Shown here: one piece after another, positions 21,714 to 32,227 of the stretch
How positions within the stretch are numbered: position 1 is the first letter of the stretch
How the letters are laid out: the number at the start of each line of letters is the position of its first letter
Assembly (NCBI RefSeq): GCF_010509575.1
Contig: NZ_CP048437.1
Coordinates: 248,001 to 312,000 of the forward strand
Length of the DNA stretch: 64,000 nt
Reading direction: 5' to 3'
Source of the DNA: Faecalibacterium duncaniae
Lineage (GTDB): Bacteria > Bacillota > Clostridia > Oscillospirales > Ruminococcaceae
Made by a program: the position numbers and the translations under genes
The notes under the pieces: generated by a model
Seen by the model: the letters and a program-made list of their open reading frames with translations, nothing else
Database searches by the model: none
What the model was told of the DNA's origin: nothing

Positions 21714-22127
21714 ATGTCAGAACAGAACCGCCGCCTGCGGGCGGCAGGCATCGCGGCACTGGCCTGGGCCGGGCTGGCGGCAGTCTGGTGTGTGCTGGTT
21801 CCCGGCGGGGCGGCAGAGCTGCCGCAGGGCGTGCCCGGTACACTGCGCAGCCTGCTGGTGCTGCCGCTGGCCGAGGAGCTGGTGTTCCGGGGGGCGCTGC
21901 TGCGCCTGCTGCGGCCGCTGGGGGAGCACCCGGCAAACCTCTGCCAGGCTGTGCTCTTTGCGGCCCTGCACGGAACGCTGACCGAAAAGTGCTATGCGCT
22001 GGGCATGGGGCTCATTTTCGGGTGGGCCGCAGAGCAGACCGAAAGTCCTGCACCCGGGGTGGTGCTGCATATCCTGAACAATGGGCTGGTGCTGGCCCGG
22101 GCGCTGGCAGAAAGGGGAATGGGATGA
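21714..22127 (+). CDS. CPBP family intramembrane metalloprotease (short form)
   Basis: This 137-residue membrane protein belongs to the CAAX protease and bacteriocin-processing (Abi) family. The three motif regions are present: EELVFRG (EExxxR, about residue 64), FAALHG (about 91) and LHILNN (about 124). It is shorter than most members (about 200 or more residues) and seems to keep only the core helices. Its stop overlaps the tadA start (ATGA), so the two are translationally coupled. Confidence 0.85.
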   Translation: MSEQNRRLRAAGIAALAWAGLAAVWCVLVPGGAAELPQGVPGTLRSLLVLPLAEELVFRGALLRLLRPLGEHPANLCQAVLFAALHGTLTEKCYALGMGLIFGWAAEQTESPAPGVVLHILNNGLVLARALAERGMG

Positions 22128-22612
22128 CCGACTATGAGCTGATGGGCGCGGCGCTGGAGGAGGCCGCACGGGCCGCCGCGCTGGGCGAGGTGCCCGTGGG
22201 CGCGGTGGTGGCCCGGAACGGCGAGATCATCGCTGCTGCCCACAACACCCGCGAGACCGAGAAAAACGCCCTCCACCACGCCGAGCTGCTGGCCATTGAT
22301 GCGGCCTGCAAAAAGCTGGGCGGCTGGCGGCTGTGGCAGTGTGAGCTGTTCGTTACGCTGGAGCCCTGCCCCATGTGCAGCGGCGGCATCATCAACAGCC
22401 GGATCAGGCGGGTGGTGTACGGCGCGGCGGATACCAAGGCCGGGTGCTGCGGCAGCGTGACCGACCTGTTCGCCCTGCCCTTCAACCACCATCCGGTGGT
22501 GGAACGCGGCCTGCGGGCGGAGGAGGCGCAGGCGCTGCTGCAGGCGTTTTTCCTCCGGCTGCGGGAGCAGCGGGCCGCAAAGCCCCGCTGGAAACCGCCC
22601 GTGACCCCCTGA
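22124..22612 (+). CDS. tadA: tRNA adenosine(34) deaminase TadA
   Basis: This enzyme converts A34 to inosine in the tRNA-Arg(ACG) wobble position, allowing CGU, CGC and CGA to be read. Its 162 residues are the usual length. Zinc site: HHAELLA (HAE, with the catalytic Glu) and EPCPMCSGG (PCxxC). DLFALPFNHHP is the C-terminal substrate region. It overlaps the CPBP gene by 4 bases and is followed by a terminator. Confidence 0.95.
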   Translation: MTDYELMGAALEEAARAAALGEVPVGAVVARNGEIIAAAHNTRETEKNALHHAELLAIDAACKKLGGWRLWQCELFVTLEPCPMCSGGIINSRIRRVVYGAADTKAGCCGSVTDLFALPFNHHPVVERGLRAEEAQALLQAFFLRLREQRAAKPRWKPPVTP

Positions 22613-22620
22613 GAACGTGA

Positions 22621-22669
22621 AAAAAAGTGGGAACTGCGTGAAAAGACGGCGGTTCCCACTTTCTTTTTT
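22621..22669 (+). terminator. terminator after tadA
   Basis: AAAGTGGGAACTGC...GCGGTTCCCACTTT, then CTTTTTT. Confidence 0.8.
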
Positions 22670-22699
22670 CGCCGAATTGTGTTATATTATTTAATGGTA

Positions 22700-22852
22700 A
22701 CTTGTCGAAACCACTCGCACAGACCAGCGGGCTCGCCGCAGGACCGGCCTTGACCGGAAAGAGGAGCAGAGCGCAGCCCATGGGTGCGGTGGAGGGCGGG
22801 ACCTTCCTGCCTGCGGGATTTTTTGCAGGCAGAGAACAAACGGCAGGAGGGC
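22700..22852 (+). promoter_or_regulatory. structured leader upstream of the SDR gene, unassigned
   Basis: A closed element: CCAC-T-CGCAC (near 22712) pairs with GTGCG-GTGG (near 22785), and inside it GGGCT pairs with AGCCC. Downstream, CTGCCTGC (22807-22814) and GCAGGCAG (22825-22832) form a perfect hairpin. Alternatively CCTTCCTGCC (22803-22812) can pair with the ribosome site GGCAGGAGGG (22842-22851). The two pairings exclude each other, so this could be a translational switch. It is not a known riboswitch class. An SRP RNA would be expected after tadA by synteny with Bacillus, but the conserved GGAA-capped domain is not found. Confidence 0.4.
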
Positions 22853-22858
22853 TGACTC

Positions 22859-23746
22859 TTGTACGATGATGAATTTGAATTGACCTTTGACCTGAGCGAT
22901 GAGGACAAGGCATCCCGGGCCCCTGCGCCGGAACAGGAGCCGGTGCAGGAAGCTGCGCCGGAACCGGCCGCGGAAACAGAACCGCTGGTGGAGCCTGTGC
23001 CGGAACCGGCAGTCCCTGCGGCCAACGGGCGCTGCGTGCTGATCTCGGGCGGCGACCGGGGCATCGGAGCCGCGGCGGCCCGCGCTTTCTGGCAGGCGGG
23101 CTACCGGGTGGCGGTGCTCTACCACACCCACGCCGAGGAGGCGGCGGCGCTGGAAAAGGCGCTGCCGGGCCTGCTGGCGGTCCAGTGCGACGTGGCCTCC
23201 CGCGCCAGCTGTGAGGTGGCGTTCCACACCGTGGAGCAGGCCGTGGGCCATGTGGATGTGCTGGTGAGCAACGCGGGCATTGCCCAGCAGAAGCTGTTCA
23301 CCGATATCACCCCGGAGGAGTGGAAGCACATGCTGGACGTGAACCTGAGCGGCGCGTTCCACCTGTGCCAGCTGGCTCTGCCGGGCATGATCCGCCGCAA
23401 GGCGGGCCGCATCCTGACCGTGAGCAGCATGTGGGGCCAGACCGGCGGCAGCTGCGAGGTGCATTACTCCGCTGCTAAGGCGGGCCTGATCGGCCTGACC
23501 AAGGCCCTTGCCAAAGAGGAGGGGCCCAGCGGCATCACCGTGAACTGCGTAGCCCCGGGTGTCATCGACACCGATATGATGGCTGCCTTTACGGCAGAGG
23601 ATAAGGCTGCACTGGCCGAGGAGACCCCCGTGGGCCGCCTGGGCAGCGCGGACGAGGTGGCGCAGCTGCTGGTGTTCCTGGCAGGCGAAAGCGCCGGTTA
23701 CATCACCGGGCAGGTGTTTGGTGTGAACGGCGGCCTGGTGATTTGA
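22859..23746 (+). CDS. SDR family oxidoreductase (FabG-like) with acidic N-terminal extension
   Basis: This 295-residue NAD(P)-dependent reductase shows the classical SDR motifs: SGGDRGIG (cofactor loop, about residues 62-69), SNAGIA (about 138), catalytic Ser in TVSSMWGQ, YSAAK (Tyr and Lys, about 203-207) and the APGVIDTDM segment. It probably reduces a 3-oxoacyl or related substrate. The start is TTG, 7 bases after GGCAGGAGGG. The first 58 residues form an unusual acidic, Pro/Glu-rich extension (PEPAAETEP, VEPVPEPA) not needed for the SDR fold. Without it, the core starts near NGRCVLISGG. Confidence 0.85.
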   Translation: MYDDEFELTFDLSDEDKASRAPAPEQEPVQEAAPEPAAETEPLVEPVPEPAVPAANGRCVLISGGDRGIGAAAARAFWQAGYRVAVLYHTHAEEAAALEKALPGLLAVQCDVASRASCEVAFHTVEQAVGHVDVLVSNAGIAQQKLFTDITPEEWKHMLDVNLSGAFHLCQLALPGMIRRKAGRILTVSSMWGQTGGSCEVHYSAAKAGLIGLTKALAKEEGPSGITVNCVAPGVIDTDMMAAFTAEDKAALAEETPVGRLGSADEVAQLLVFLAGESAGYITGQVFGVNGGLVI

Positions 23747-23825
23747 ACCATCCCGCAGCGGCAAAACTTATGATACGATATCACTTACGGCGCAGCCAGC
23801 GCCGCGGTGAAAAGGAGAGAGCGAA

Positions 23826-25211
<1,386 letters not shown>

Positions 25212-25232
25212 TCCTGAACTTACCGCTATGAG

Positions 25233-25273
25233 AAAGAGCCCTCGCCGGTCTATTCCGGCGGGGGCTCTTTTGG
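25233..25273 (+). terminator. rpoD terminator
   Basis: AAAGAGCCCTCGCCGG-TCTATT-CCGGCGGGGGCTCTTTT; strong stem with a T-run. Confidence 0.85.
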
Positions 25274-25344
25274 TGGTGCCAAACATATTCTGCCTGCCCG
25301 CCCCATATATTCTTTTCAGAACAAAACGGGTGGGAGGGAACGGC

Positions 25345-26013
25345 ATGTTTGTGGTAACGCTGAACAAGACGAGCTTGAAAAAGGTGGGGGCCGGTGCGCT
25401 CTGCTGTGCGCTGGTGATTTTCAGCGCCTTTCTGGGGCGGTACATCAGCACCCGCACGGTGGCGGCAGCGGCCGGGGTGAACCGGATCGAGAGCGCGCAG
25501 GACATCCAGACCTGGTTCACGGGCTACGGGCTGGATGTGGACGGCACGTCCATTACGGCGGATAAGGTCAAGATCCCCCGCAAGTGGGACGACAGCTTTT
25601 CGGCCTTCAACGGGGTGGTGCAGCAAAGCGGGATGGATCTTACCCGCTACAAAGGGAAAACCGTGGAAAAGTGGACCGCCCTGATCCCGGCGGCCAGCAG
25701 CGGAGAGACCAGCCGCTACGGCGTGCTGCTGGTCTACCGCAAAAAGGCTGTGGGGGCCTACCTGCTGGAAAAGCCGTCGGGCACGGTGATGGGCCTGAAG
25801 GATGCCCAGACCGCAATGGCGCAGGCTGAGCAGCAGGATGCCCAGCAGGTGTCCGGTGAGGATTACAGCGGCGACTGGGGAGAGCGCCATGATGAGGAGC
25901 TGGGCGCGGCCGGGCAGAGCCAGCAGACCAGCGGGGAGCCGGACTCCGTGGTGCCCGAGGAGGCACAGTACACCGACCTGCCCCTGGATGCCGAGGGGTA
26001 TCCTGTCGAATAA
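25345..26013 (+). CDS. DUF4830-type membrane-anchored protein
   Basis: This 222-residue protein has unknown function. It has one N-terminal membrane anchor (GALCCALVIFSAFLGRY, about residues 16-33), then a compact extracytoplasmic domain with VNRIESAQDIQTWFTGYGLD, KVKIPRKWDDSFSAFNGVVQ and YGVLLVYRKKAVGAYLL, which fits DUF4830. The last 60 residues are a low-complexity acidic tail rich in Gln, Glu and Asp. GGGAGGG precedes the ATG by 5 bases. Nothing nearby indicates its role. Confidence 0.7.
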   Translation: MFVVTLNKTSLKKVGAGALCCALVIFSAFLGRYISTRTVAAAAGVNRIESAQDIQTWFTGYGLDVDGTSITADKVKIPRKWDDSFSAFNGVVQQSGMDLTRYKGKTVEKWTALIPAASSGETSRYGVLLVYRKKAVGAYLLEKPSGTVMGLKDAQTAMAQAEQQDAQQVSGEDYSGDWGERHDEELGAAGQSQQTSGEPDSVVPEEAQYTDLPLDAEGYPVE

Positions 26014-26113
26014 ATCCGGTGGAAAAATGGGGGCAAAACTTCTGTTCAATAGCACCAAAATTTCTGGCTAAAAATCAGCAATATGGAATGATGAAAAAAT
26101 AACGAAGCGGGTT

Positions 26114-26119
26114 TATAAT
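26114..26119 (+). promoter_or_regulatory. possible -10 element for ptsH
   Basis: TATAAT (26114-26119) about 90 bases before ptsH; the -35 position (ATGAAA) is poor. The leader contains the inverted pairs CATCCCG/CGGGATG and GTCCGGA/TCCGGAT, so it may be structured. Confidence 0.4.
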
Positions 26120-26208
26120 AATAGTAGCATCCCGCAGCAAAATCGGCTGCGTCCGGAGTGGCAGGACCGTCCGGATCTGAAACGGGATGAAGTAAGGAGA
26201 AAATGATT

Positions 26209-26466
26209 ATGAAGGAATTCCAGTATACTGTTAAGGATGCATGCGGCATCCACGCTCGTCCGGCCGGTCTGCTCGTGAAGGTGGCCAAGGGCTTTGCCAG
26301 CACCGCTACCCTGGAAAAGGACGGCAAGAGCTGCGACCTGCGCAAACTGATGGCTCTGATGGGCATGGGTGTCAAGCAGGGCGACACCGTGACCGTGAAG
26401 GTGGAGGGCGACGATGAGGCCGCCGCTGCCGAGGCCATTCAGAAGTTCCTGACCGAGAACGTCTGA
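26209..26466 (+). CDS. ptsH: phosphocarrier protein HPr
   Basis: This small PTS phosphocarrier (85 residues) passes phosphate from EI to the sugar-specific EIIs. His15 is in CGIHARPAG. With ATG 26209 as start the His is at exactly 15, which favours this over ATG 26203; GGAG lies 9 bases upstream. The regulatory Ser46 region, usually with KS before IMGVMSLG, reads LRKLMALMGMG: residue 46 is Lys. This HPr should therefore not be a substrate of HPr kinase and could not serve as the CcpA corepressor. It is followed by a terminator and then ptsI. Confidence 0.92.
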   Translation: MKEFQYTVKDACGIHARPAGLLVKVAKGFASTATLEKDGKSCDLRKLMALMGMGVKQGDTVTVKVEGDDEAAAAEAIQKFLTENV

Positions 26467-26483
26467 TCTTTGAATCTGCGGAC

Positions 26484-26518
26484 AAAAGCCCTTGCGGGAG
26501 ACCCTGCGGGGGCTTTTT
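26484..26518 (+). terminator. attenuating terminator between ptsH and ptsI
   Basis: AAAAGCCCTTGCGGG-AGAC-CCTGCGGGGGCTTTTT. It may lower ptsI expression relative to ptsH. Confidence 0.75.
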
Positions 26519-26550
26519 CGCACTAAATTCTCAACAAAGGAGAGAGAACG

Positions 26551-28197
<1,647 letters not shown>

Positions 28198-28216
28198 GTT
28201 CCCCTGACGGAACTGT

Positions 28217-28286
28217 AAAAGGGGCTGCTGCGGCGCTCTCTGCCAACCAAAGTGTTGGCAAAGGGGCGCGCGGCAGCTCTTTTTTG
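28217..28286 (+). terminator. ptsI terminator
   Basis: AAAAGGGGCTGC...GCAGCTCTTTTTT with an inner GCCAAC/GTTGGC stem. A further stem, AAACTGC/GCAGTTT, lies at 28309-28336. Confidence 0.75.
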
Positions 28287-28350
28287 ATTGCAACAAGAAG
28301 CAAATTCACAAAACTGCCGCCTGACAAGCCGCAGTTTCATGGGTGAACGC

Positions 28351-28379
28351 TTCACAACGGTAAAGCTGGGTGCTATACT
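28351..28379 (+). promoter_or_regulatory. promoter of the CDF transporter gene
   Basis: TTCACA (28351-28356), a 17-base spacer and TATACT (28374-28379) with extended -10 TG at 28371-28372. Confidence 0.65.
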
Positions 28380-28428
28380 ATACCTAAGTCGTATTTTTTG
28401 AACGTACCTCTGGAGATGAAAGATAGAT

Positions 28429-29616
28429 ATGACGCAATTCCTGATCCGCCGGTTCATCCGGCATCCCAATAACCCCCAGGACCCTGCTACCCGCACGGCC
28501 TACGGCAACCTTGCCAGCGGTGTGGGCATGGCCTGCAACCTGCTGCTCTGCCTGGGCAAGCTGCTGGCAGGCACCCTGTTCGGCTCCATCGCCATCATGG
28601 CGGATGCTTTGAACAACCTCTCGGACGCTTCGTCCAACGTGGTCAGTCTCATCGGCTTCCGGCTGGCCGCCAAGGCCCCGGATGCCGAGCATCCCTACGG
28701 CCACGCCCGCTATGAATATCTGGCCGGTCTGGTGGTCAGCGTGACCATCCTGGGCATCGGCTTTTCCCTGCTCAAGGAGTCGGTGGTCAAGGTGTTCCAC
28801 CCCACCCCCGTGGCGTTCAGCTGGCTGAGCGTGGGCGTGCTGGCCGCATCCATCCTCGTCAAGCTCTGGATGAGCGGCTTCAACCGCACCATCGGCCGCA
28901 CCATCGGCTCCGAGACCCTGATGGCCACCGCCGCCGACAGCCGCAATGATGTGCTGACCACCGGCGCGGTGCTGATCTCCACCGTGGTCTGCAGCCTGAC
29001 GGGCTGGGCGCGGCTGGACGGCATCATGGGCGTGGCCGTGGCAGCTTTCATCCTCTGGTCGGGCTGGGGGCTGGTCATGGACACCCTGAGCCCCCTGCTG
29101 GGCGAGAGCCCCAGCCCGGAACTGGTGGAGCACATTGAGCAGACGGTCATGGGCTACCCCGGCGTGCTGGGGATGCACGACCTCATGGTGCACGATTACG
29201 GCCCGGGGCATCAGTTCGCCTCCCTCCACATCGAGTTCCCGGCAGAGACCGACCCGCTCAAGGCCCACGATGTCATCGACAACATCGAGAACGATTTTAT
29301 AAAGCGGGACGGCCTGCAGGTGACCATTCACTATGACCCCATCGTCACCACCGATGCGGCGGTGGGCGTGCTGCGCACCCGCCTGATGGAAAAGGCCCGC
29401 CAGCTCGACCCCTGCCTTTCGATCCACGACCTGCGCATCGTGCCGGGTGATACCCATACGAATGTCCTGTTCGATCTGGAGTTCCCGGCGGGCTATACCG
29501 GGAACAAGGACGAGATGCTGGCCGCCATGTGCCAGTTCGTCCATGAGCAGGACCCGAAATACAGCTGTGTGGTGAAAGTAGAGCAGAGCTATGCGTCTGC
29601 TGCCCACGAAAAATAA
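28429..29616 (+). CDS. cation diffusion facilitator (CDF) family transporter
   Basis: A 395-residue divalent cation/proton antiporter. Six membrane segments fill residues 25-215. Metal-site motifs: ALNNLSDASSN (about 66, with NLSDA in place of the more common HxxxD) and ATAADSRNDVLTT (about 168, DxxxD). The cytoplasmic C-terminal part (220-395) is longer than in FieF and may hold two tandem CDF dimerisation domains (GVLGMHDLMVHDYGP; LSIHDLRIVPGDTHTN). The metal could be Mn, Fe or Zn. Confidence 0.88.
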   Translation: MTQFLIRRFIRHPNNPQDPATRTAYGNLASGVGMACNLLLCLGKLLAGTLFGSIAIMADALNNLSDASSNVVSLIGFRLAAKAPDAEHPYGHARYEYLAGLVVSVTILGIGFSLLKESVVKVFHPTPVAFSWLSVGVLAASILVKLWMSGFNRTIGRTIGSETLMATAADSRNDVLTTGAVLISTVVCSLTGWARLDGIMGVAVAAFILWSGWGLVMDTLSPLLGESPSPELVEHIEQTVMGYPGVLGMHDLMVHDYGPGHQFASLHIEFPAETDPLKAHDVIDNIENDFIKRDGLQVTIHYDPIVTTDAAVGVLRTRLMEKARQLDPCLSIHDLRIVPGDTHTNVLFDLEFPAGYTGNKDEMLAAMCQFVHEQDPKYSCVVKVEQSYASAAHEK

Positions 29617-29643
29617 ATTTGTGTTTTAGAGGGGAAGAAACTT

Positions 29644-30828
29644 ATGCTGAACGAGACTTACCGCGGGATGCTGGCCCACAAGAGCGTCATCCGCGAGACC
29701 TTTATGTACGGCAAGCAGCGCGCGGCCCAGATTGGTTACGAGAACGTGTTTGATTACTCGCTGGGCAACCCCAGCGTGCCCTGCCCGGAGCGATTCACCG
29801 CCGCCATGCAGGAGCTGCTGGCACAGGAGGACCCGGTGGTCCTGCACGGCTACTGCCCCAGCCAGGGCGACCCGGAATTCCGCACCGCCGTGGCGGCCCA
29901 CCTGAACAGGACCTTCGGCCTGCCCTATGCGCAGAAGGATATCTTTCCCACCACGGGCGCGGCGGGTGCCATTGCCCACGCTGTGCGCGCCGTGACCCGG
30001 CCCGGGGACGAGGTGCTGACCTTTGCCCCCTACTTCCCGGAGTACGGCCCCTATGTGGAGGGCACCGGTGCCCATCTCAGGGTGGTGCCGCCCCAGGCTC
30101 CGGCCTTCCAGCCCAATCTGGAGGCCTTTGAGCAGATGCTGACCGAGAAGGTCACCTGCGTCCTCATCAACACCCCCAACAACCCCACCGGTGTGGTCTA
30201 CTCTGCCGACACCCTGACCCGGCTGGCGGAGATCCTGACCGAGAAGAGCAGGGCCTACGGCCACAACATCTTCCTTGTCAGCGACGAGCCCTACCGGGAT
30301 ATCGCCTTTGATGGCAGGGCTGTGCCCTACCCGGCGGCGTTCTACCCCCACACCCTGACCTGCTTCTCCTTCTCCAAGAGCCTGAGCCTGCCCGGCGAGC
30401 GCCTGGGCTACGTGGCCGTGCGCCCCGGCTGTGAGGGCGAGGAGGTGCTGGTGGATATGATGGCCCAGATCTCCCGCTTTACCGGCCACAACTGCCCGCC
30501 CAGCATCATCCAGCGCGCCGTGAGCCGCTGCCTGGATGTGACCAGCGACCTGAGCGTCTACGAGACCAATATGGATCTGCTTTACAACAAGCTGAAAGCG
30601 CTGGGCTTTGAGGTCGAGCGGCCCGGCGGCACCTTCTATCTCTTCCCCAAGGCACTGGAGGAGGATGCCAACGCCTTCTGCCGCAGGGCCCGGGAATTTG
30701 ACCTGCTGCTGGTGCCCAGCGATACCTTTGGCGTAACGGGCTATGTCCGCCTTGCCTACTGCATCGACACCGAACAGGTAAAGCGCAGCCTGCCCGCGCT
30801 GGAAAAGCTGGCGGCCGCGTATCAATAA
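29644..30828 (+). CDS. pyridoxal-phosphate aminotransferase, class I
   Basis: A 394-residue aspartate-aminotransferase fold enzyme. Visible: NTPNNPTG (about 177-184), SDEPYRDI (cofactor Asp and Tyr, about 219) and SFSKSLSLPGERLGY (cofactor Lys, about 246). The N-terminal half carries FDYSLGNPSVPCPE. Homologues in Clostridia are annotated as AspC-like; the true amino donor is unknown. It lies 27 bases after the CDF gene and before isocitrate dehydrogenase, whose product 2-oxoglutarate is the usual amino acceptor. Confidence 0.9.
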   Translation: MLNETYRGMLAHKSVIRETFMYGKQRAAQIGYENVFDYSLGNPSVPCPERFTAAMQELLAQEDPVVLHGYCPSQGDPEFRTAVAAHLNRTFGLPYAQKDIFPTTGAAGAIAHAVRAVTRPGDEVLTFAPYFPEYGPYVEGTGAHLRVVPPQAPAFQPNLEAFEQMLTEKVTCVLINTPNNPTGVVYSADTLTRLAEILTEKSRAYGHNIFLVSDEPYRDIAFDGRAVPYPAAFYPHTLTCFSFSKSLSLPGERLGYVAVRPGCEGEEVLVDMMAQISRFTGHNCPPSIIQRAVSRCLDVTSDLSVYETNMDLLYNKLKALGFEVERPGGTFYLFPKALEEDANAFCRRAREFDLLLVPSDTFGVTGYVRLAYCIDTEQVKRSLPALEKLAAAYQ

Positions 30829-30908
30829 AGCCGAACCTCCCGGCAGAGCATCTGGCAGTGCAGCCGGGGGTCACAGTATTTTTTGAAACAGAGGAAAGGG
30901 AAACTGTT

Positions 30909-32120
30909 ATGGAAAAGATCAAGATGACCACGCCGCTGGTGGAGATGGATGGCGACGAGATGACCCGTGTGCTCTGGAAGATCATCAAGGAGGAGCTCAT
31001 CCTGCCCTTTGTGGATCTGAAGACCGAGTACTACGATCTGGGCCTGCCCAACCGGGATGCCACCCAGGATCAGGTGACCATGGATGCCGCCCTTGCCAAC
31101 AAGAAGTATGGCGTGGCAGTCAAGTGCGCCACCATCACCCCCAACGCCCAGCGCGTGGAGGAATACCACCTGCACCAGATGTGGAAGAGCCCCAACGGCA
31201 CCATCCGCGCCGTGCTGGACGGCACCGTGTTCCGCGCGCCGATCATGATCGACAGCATCAAACCGGTGGTCAAGAACTGGACAAAGCCCATCACCATTGC
31301 CCGCCACGCCTACGGCGACGTGTACAAGTGCACCGAGTTCCGCATCCCCGGCCCCGGCAGGGCGGAGCTGATCTACACCGGCGACGACGGCTCCCGGCAG
31401 GCCGCCACGGTCTACAACTTCGAGTGTGCCGGTGTCCTGCAGGGCCAGTACAACAAGGATACCTCCATCTACAGCTTTGCCCGCAGCTGCTTCAACTACG
31501 CACTGGAAAGCAAACAGGATCTCTGGTTCGGTGCCAAGGACACCATTTCCAAGAAGTATGACCACACCTTCAAGGACATCTTCCAGGAGGTGTACGATGC
31601 TGAGTACCGGGAAAAGTTCGAGGCCGCAGGCATTACCTATTTCTACAGCCTGATCGATGACATCGTGGCCCGTGTCATCCGCAGCGAGGGCGGCTTTGTC
31701 TGGGCCTGCAAGAACTACGACGGTGACGTGATGAGCGATATGGTCTCCACTGCCTTTGGCTCGCTGGCCATGATGACCAGCGTTCTGGTCAGCCCGGACG
31801 GCAACTATGAGTACGAGGCCGCCCACGGCACCGTGACCCGCCACTACTACAAGTACCTCAAGGGCGAGGCCACCTCCACCAACCCCATGGCCACCATCTT
31901 TGCCTGGAGCGGTGCCCTGAAAAAGCGCGGCGAGCTGGACAGCCTGCCCGCGCTGGTCCGGTTTGGCGAGGCGCTGGAGGCCGCCAGCCTGCAGACCCTC
32001 AATGACGGCATTATGACCAAAGACCTCTGCGGCCTGGCGGAGGGCATCACCCCCACCCAGGTGAACAGCGAGGAATTCATCCAGGCCATCCGCACCCGGC
32101 TGGAAGCAAAACTGGCATAA
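30909..32120 (+). CDS. icd: NADP-dependent isocitrate dehydrogenase (eukaryote-like dimeric type)
   Basis: This enzyme oxidatively decarboxylates isocitrate to 2-oxoglutarate, giving NADPH. Its 403 residues resemble the homodimeric subfamily II found in eukaryotes and some bacteria rather than E. coli Icd: VEMDGDEMTRVLW, the segment with KSPNGTIR (substrate Ser/Asn/Arg), YKCTEFRIPGP and AAHGTVTRHY (NADP site). ATG 30909 is preceded by GAGGAAAGGGAAA; an earlier in-frame start would add 17 unrelated residues. It supplies 2-oxoglutarate for glutamate synthesis. Confidence 0.93.
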   Translation: MEKIKMTTPLVEMDGDEMTRVLWKIIKEELILPFVDLKTEYYDLGLPNRDATQDQVTMDAALANKKYGVAVKCATITPNAQRVEEYHLHQMWKSPNGTIRAVLDGTVFRAPIMIDSIKPVVKNWTKPITIARHAYGDVYKCTEFRIPGPGRAELIYTGDDGSRQAATVYNFECAGVLQGQYNKDTSIYSFARSCFNYALESKQDLWFGAKDTISKKYDHTFKDIFQEVYDAEYREKFEAAGITYFYSLIDDIVARVIRSEGGFVWACKNYDGDVMSDMVSTAFGSLAMMTSVLVSPDGNYEYEAAHGTVTRHYYKYLKGEATSTNPMATIFAWSGALKKRGELDSLPALVRFGEALEAASLQTLNDGIMTKDLCGLAEGITPTQVNSEEFIQAIRTRLEAKLA

Positions 32121-32133
32121 GCGCTGCATCACG

Positions 32134-32169
32134 GCCCCTGCCCCGGAACCCCGGCGGCGGGGGCTTTTT
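32134..32169 (+). terminator. icd terminator
   Basis: GCCCCTGCCCCGG-AACC-CCGGCGGCGGGGGC, then TTTTT. Confidence 0.75.
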
Positions 32170-32174
32170 GCGCC

Positions 32175-32203
32175 TATACAAGGCGGTTGGCCTGTGCTAC
32201 AAT
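32175..32203 (+). promoter_or_regulatory. promoter of the GH2 gene
   Basis: TATACA (32175-32180), a 17-base spacer and TACAAT (32198-32203) with extended -10 TG at 32195-32196; start codon 25 bases downstream of the -10. Confidence 0.5.
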
Positions 32204-32227
32204 GGGAGCAGAAAAGGCGGTGACAGT

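Noticed and set aside
22700..22800. SRP RNA expected after tadA by synteny with Bacillus
   Set aside because: No CC-GGAA-GG capped domain with the AGCAG loop was found; kept only as an unassigned structured leader.
22785..22832. T-box-like GGGCGGGACC followed by a hairpin
   Set aside because: It lacks the full AGGGUGGNACCGCG motif and a stem I with specifier, and the SDR gene is not a usual T-box target.
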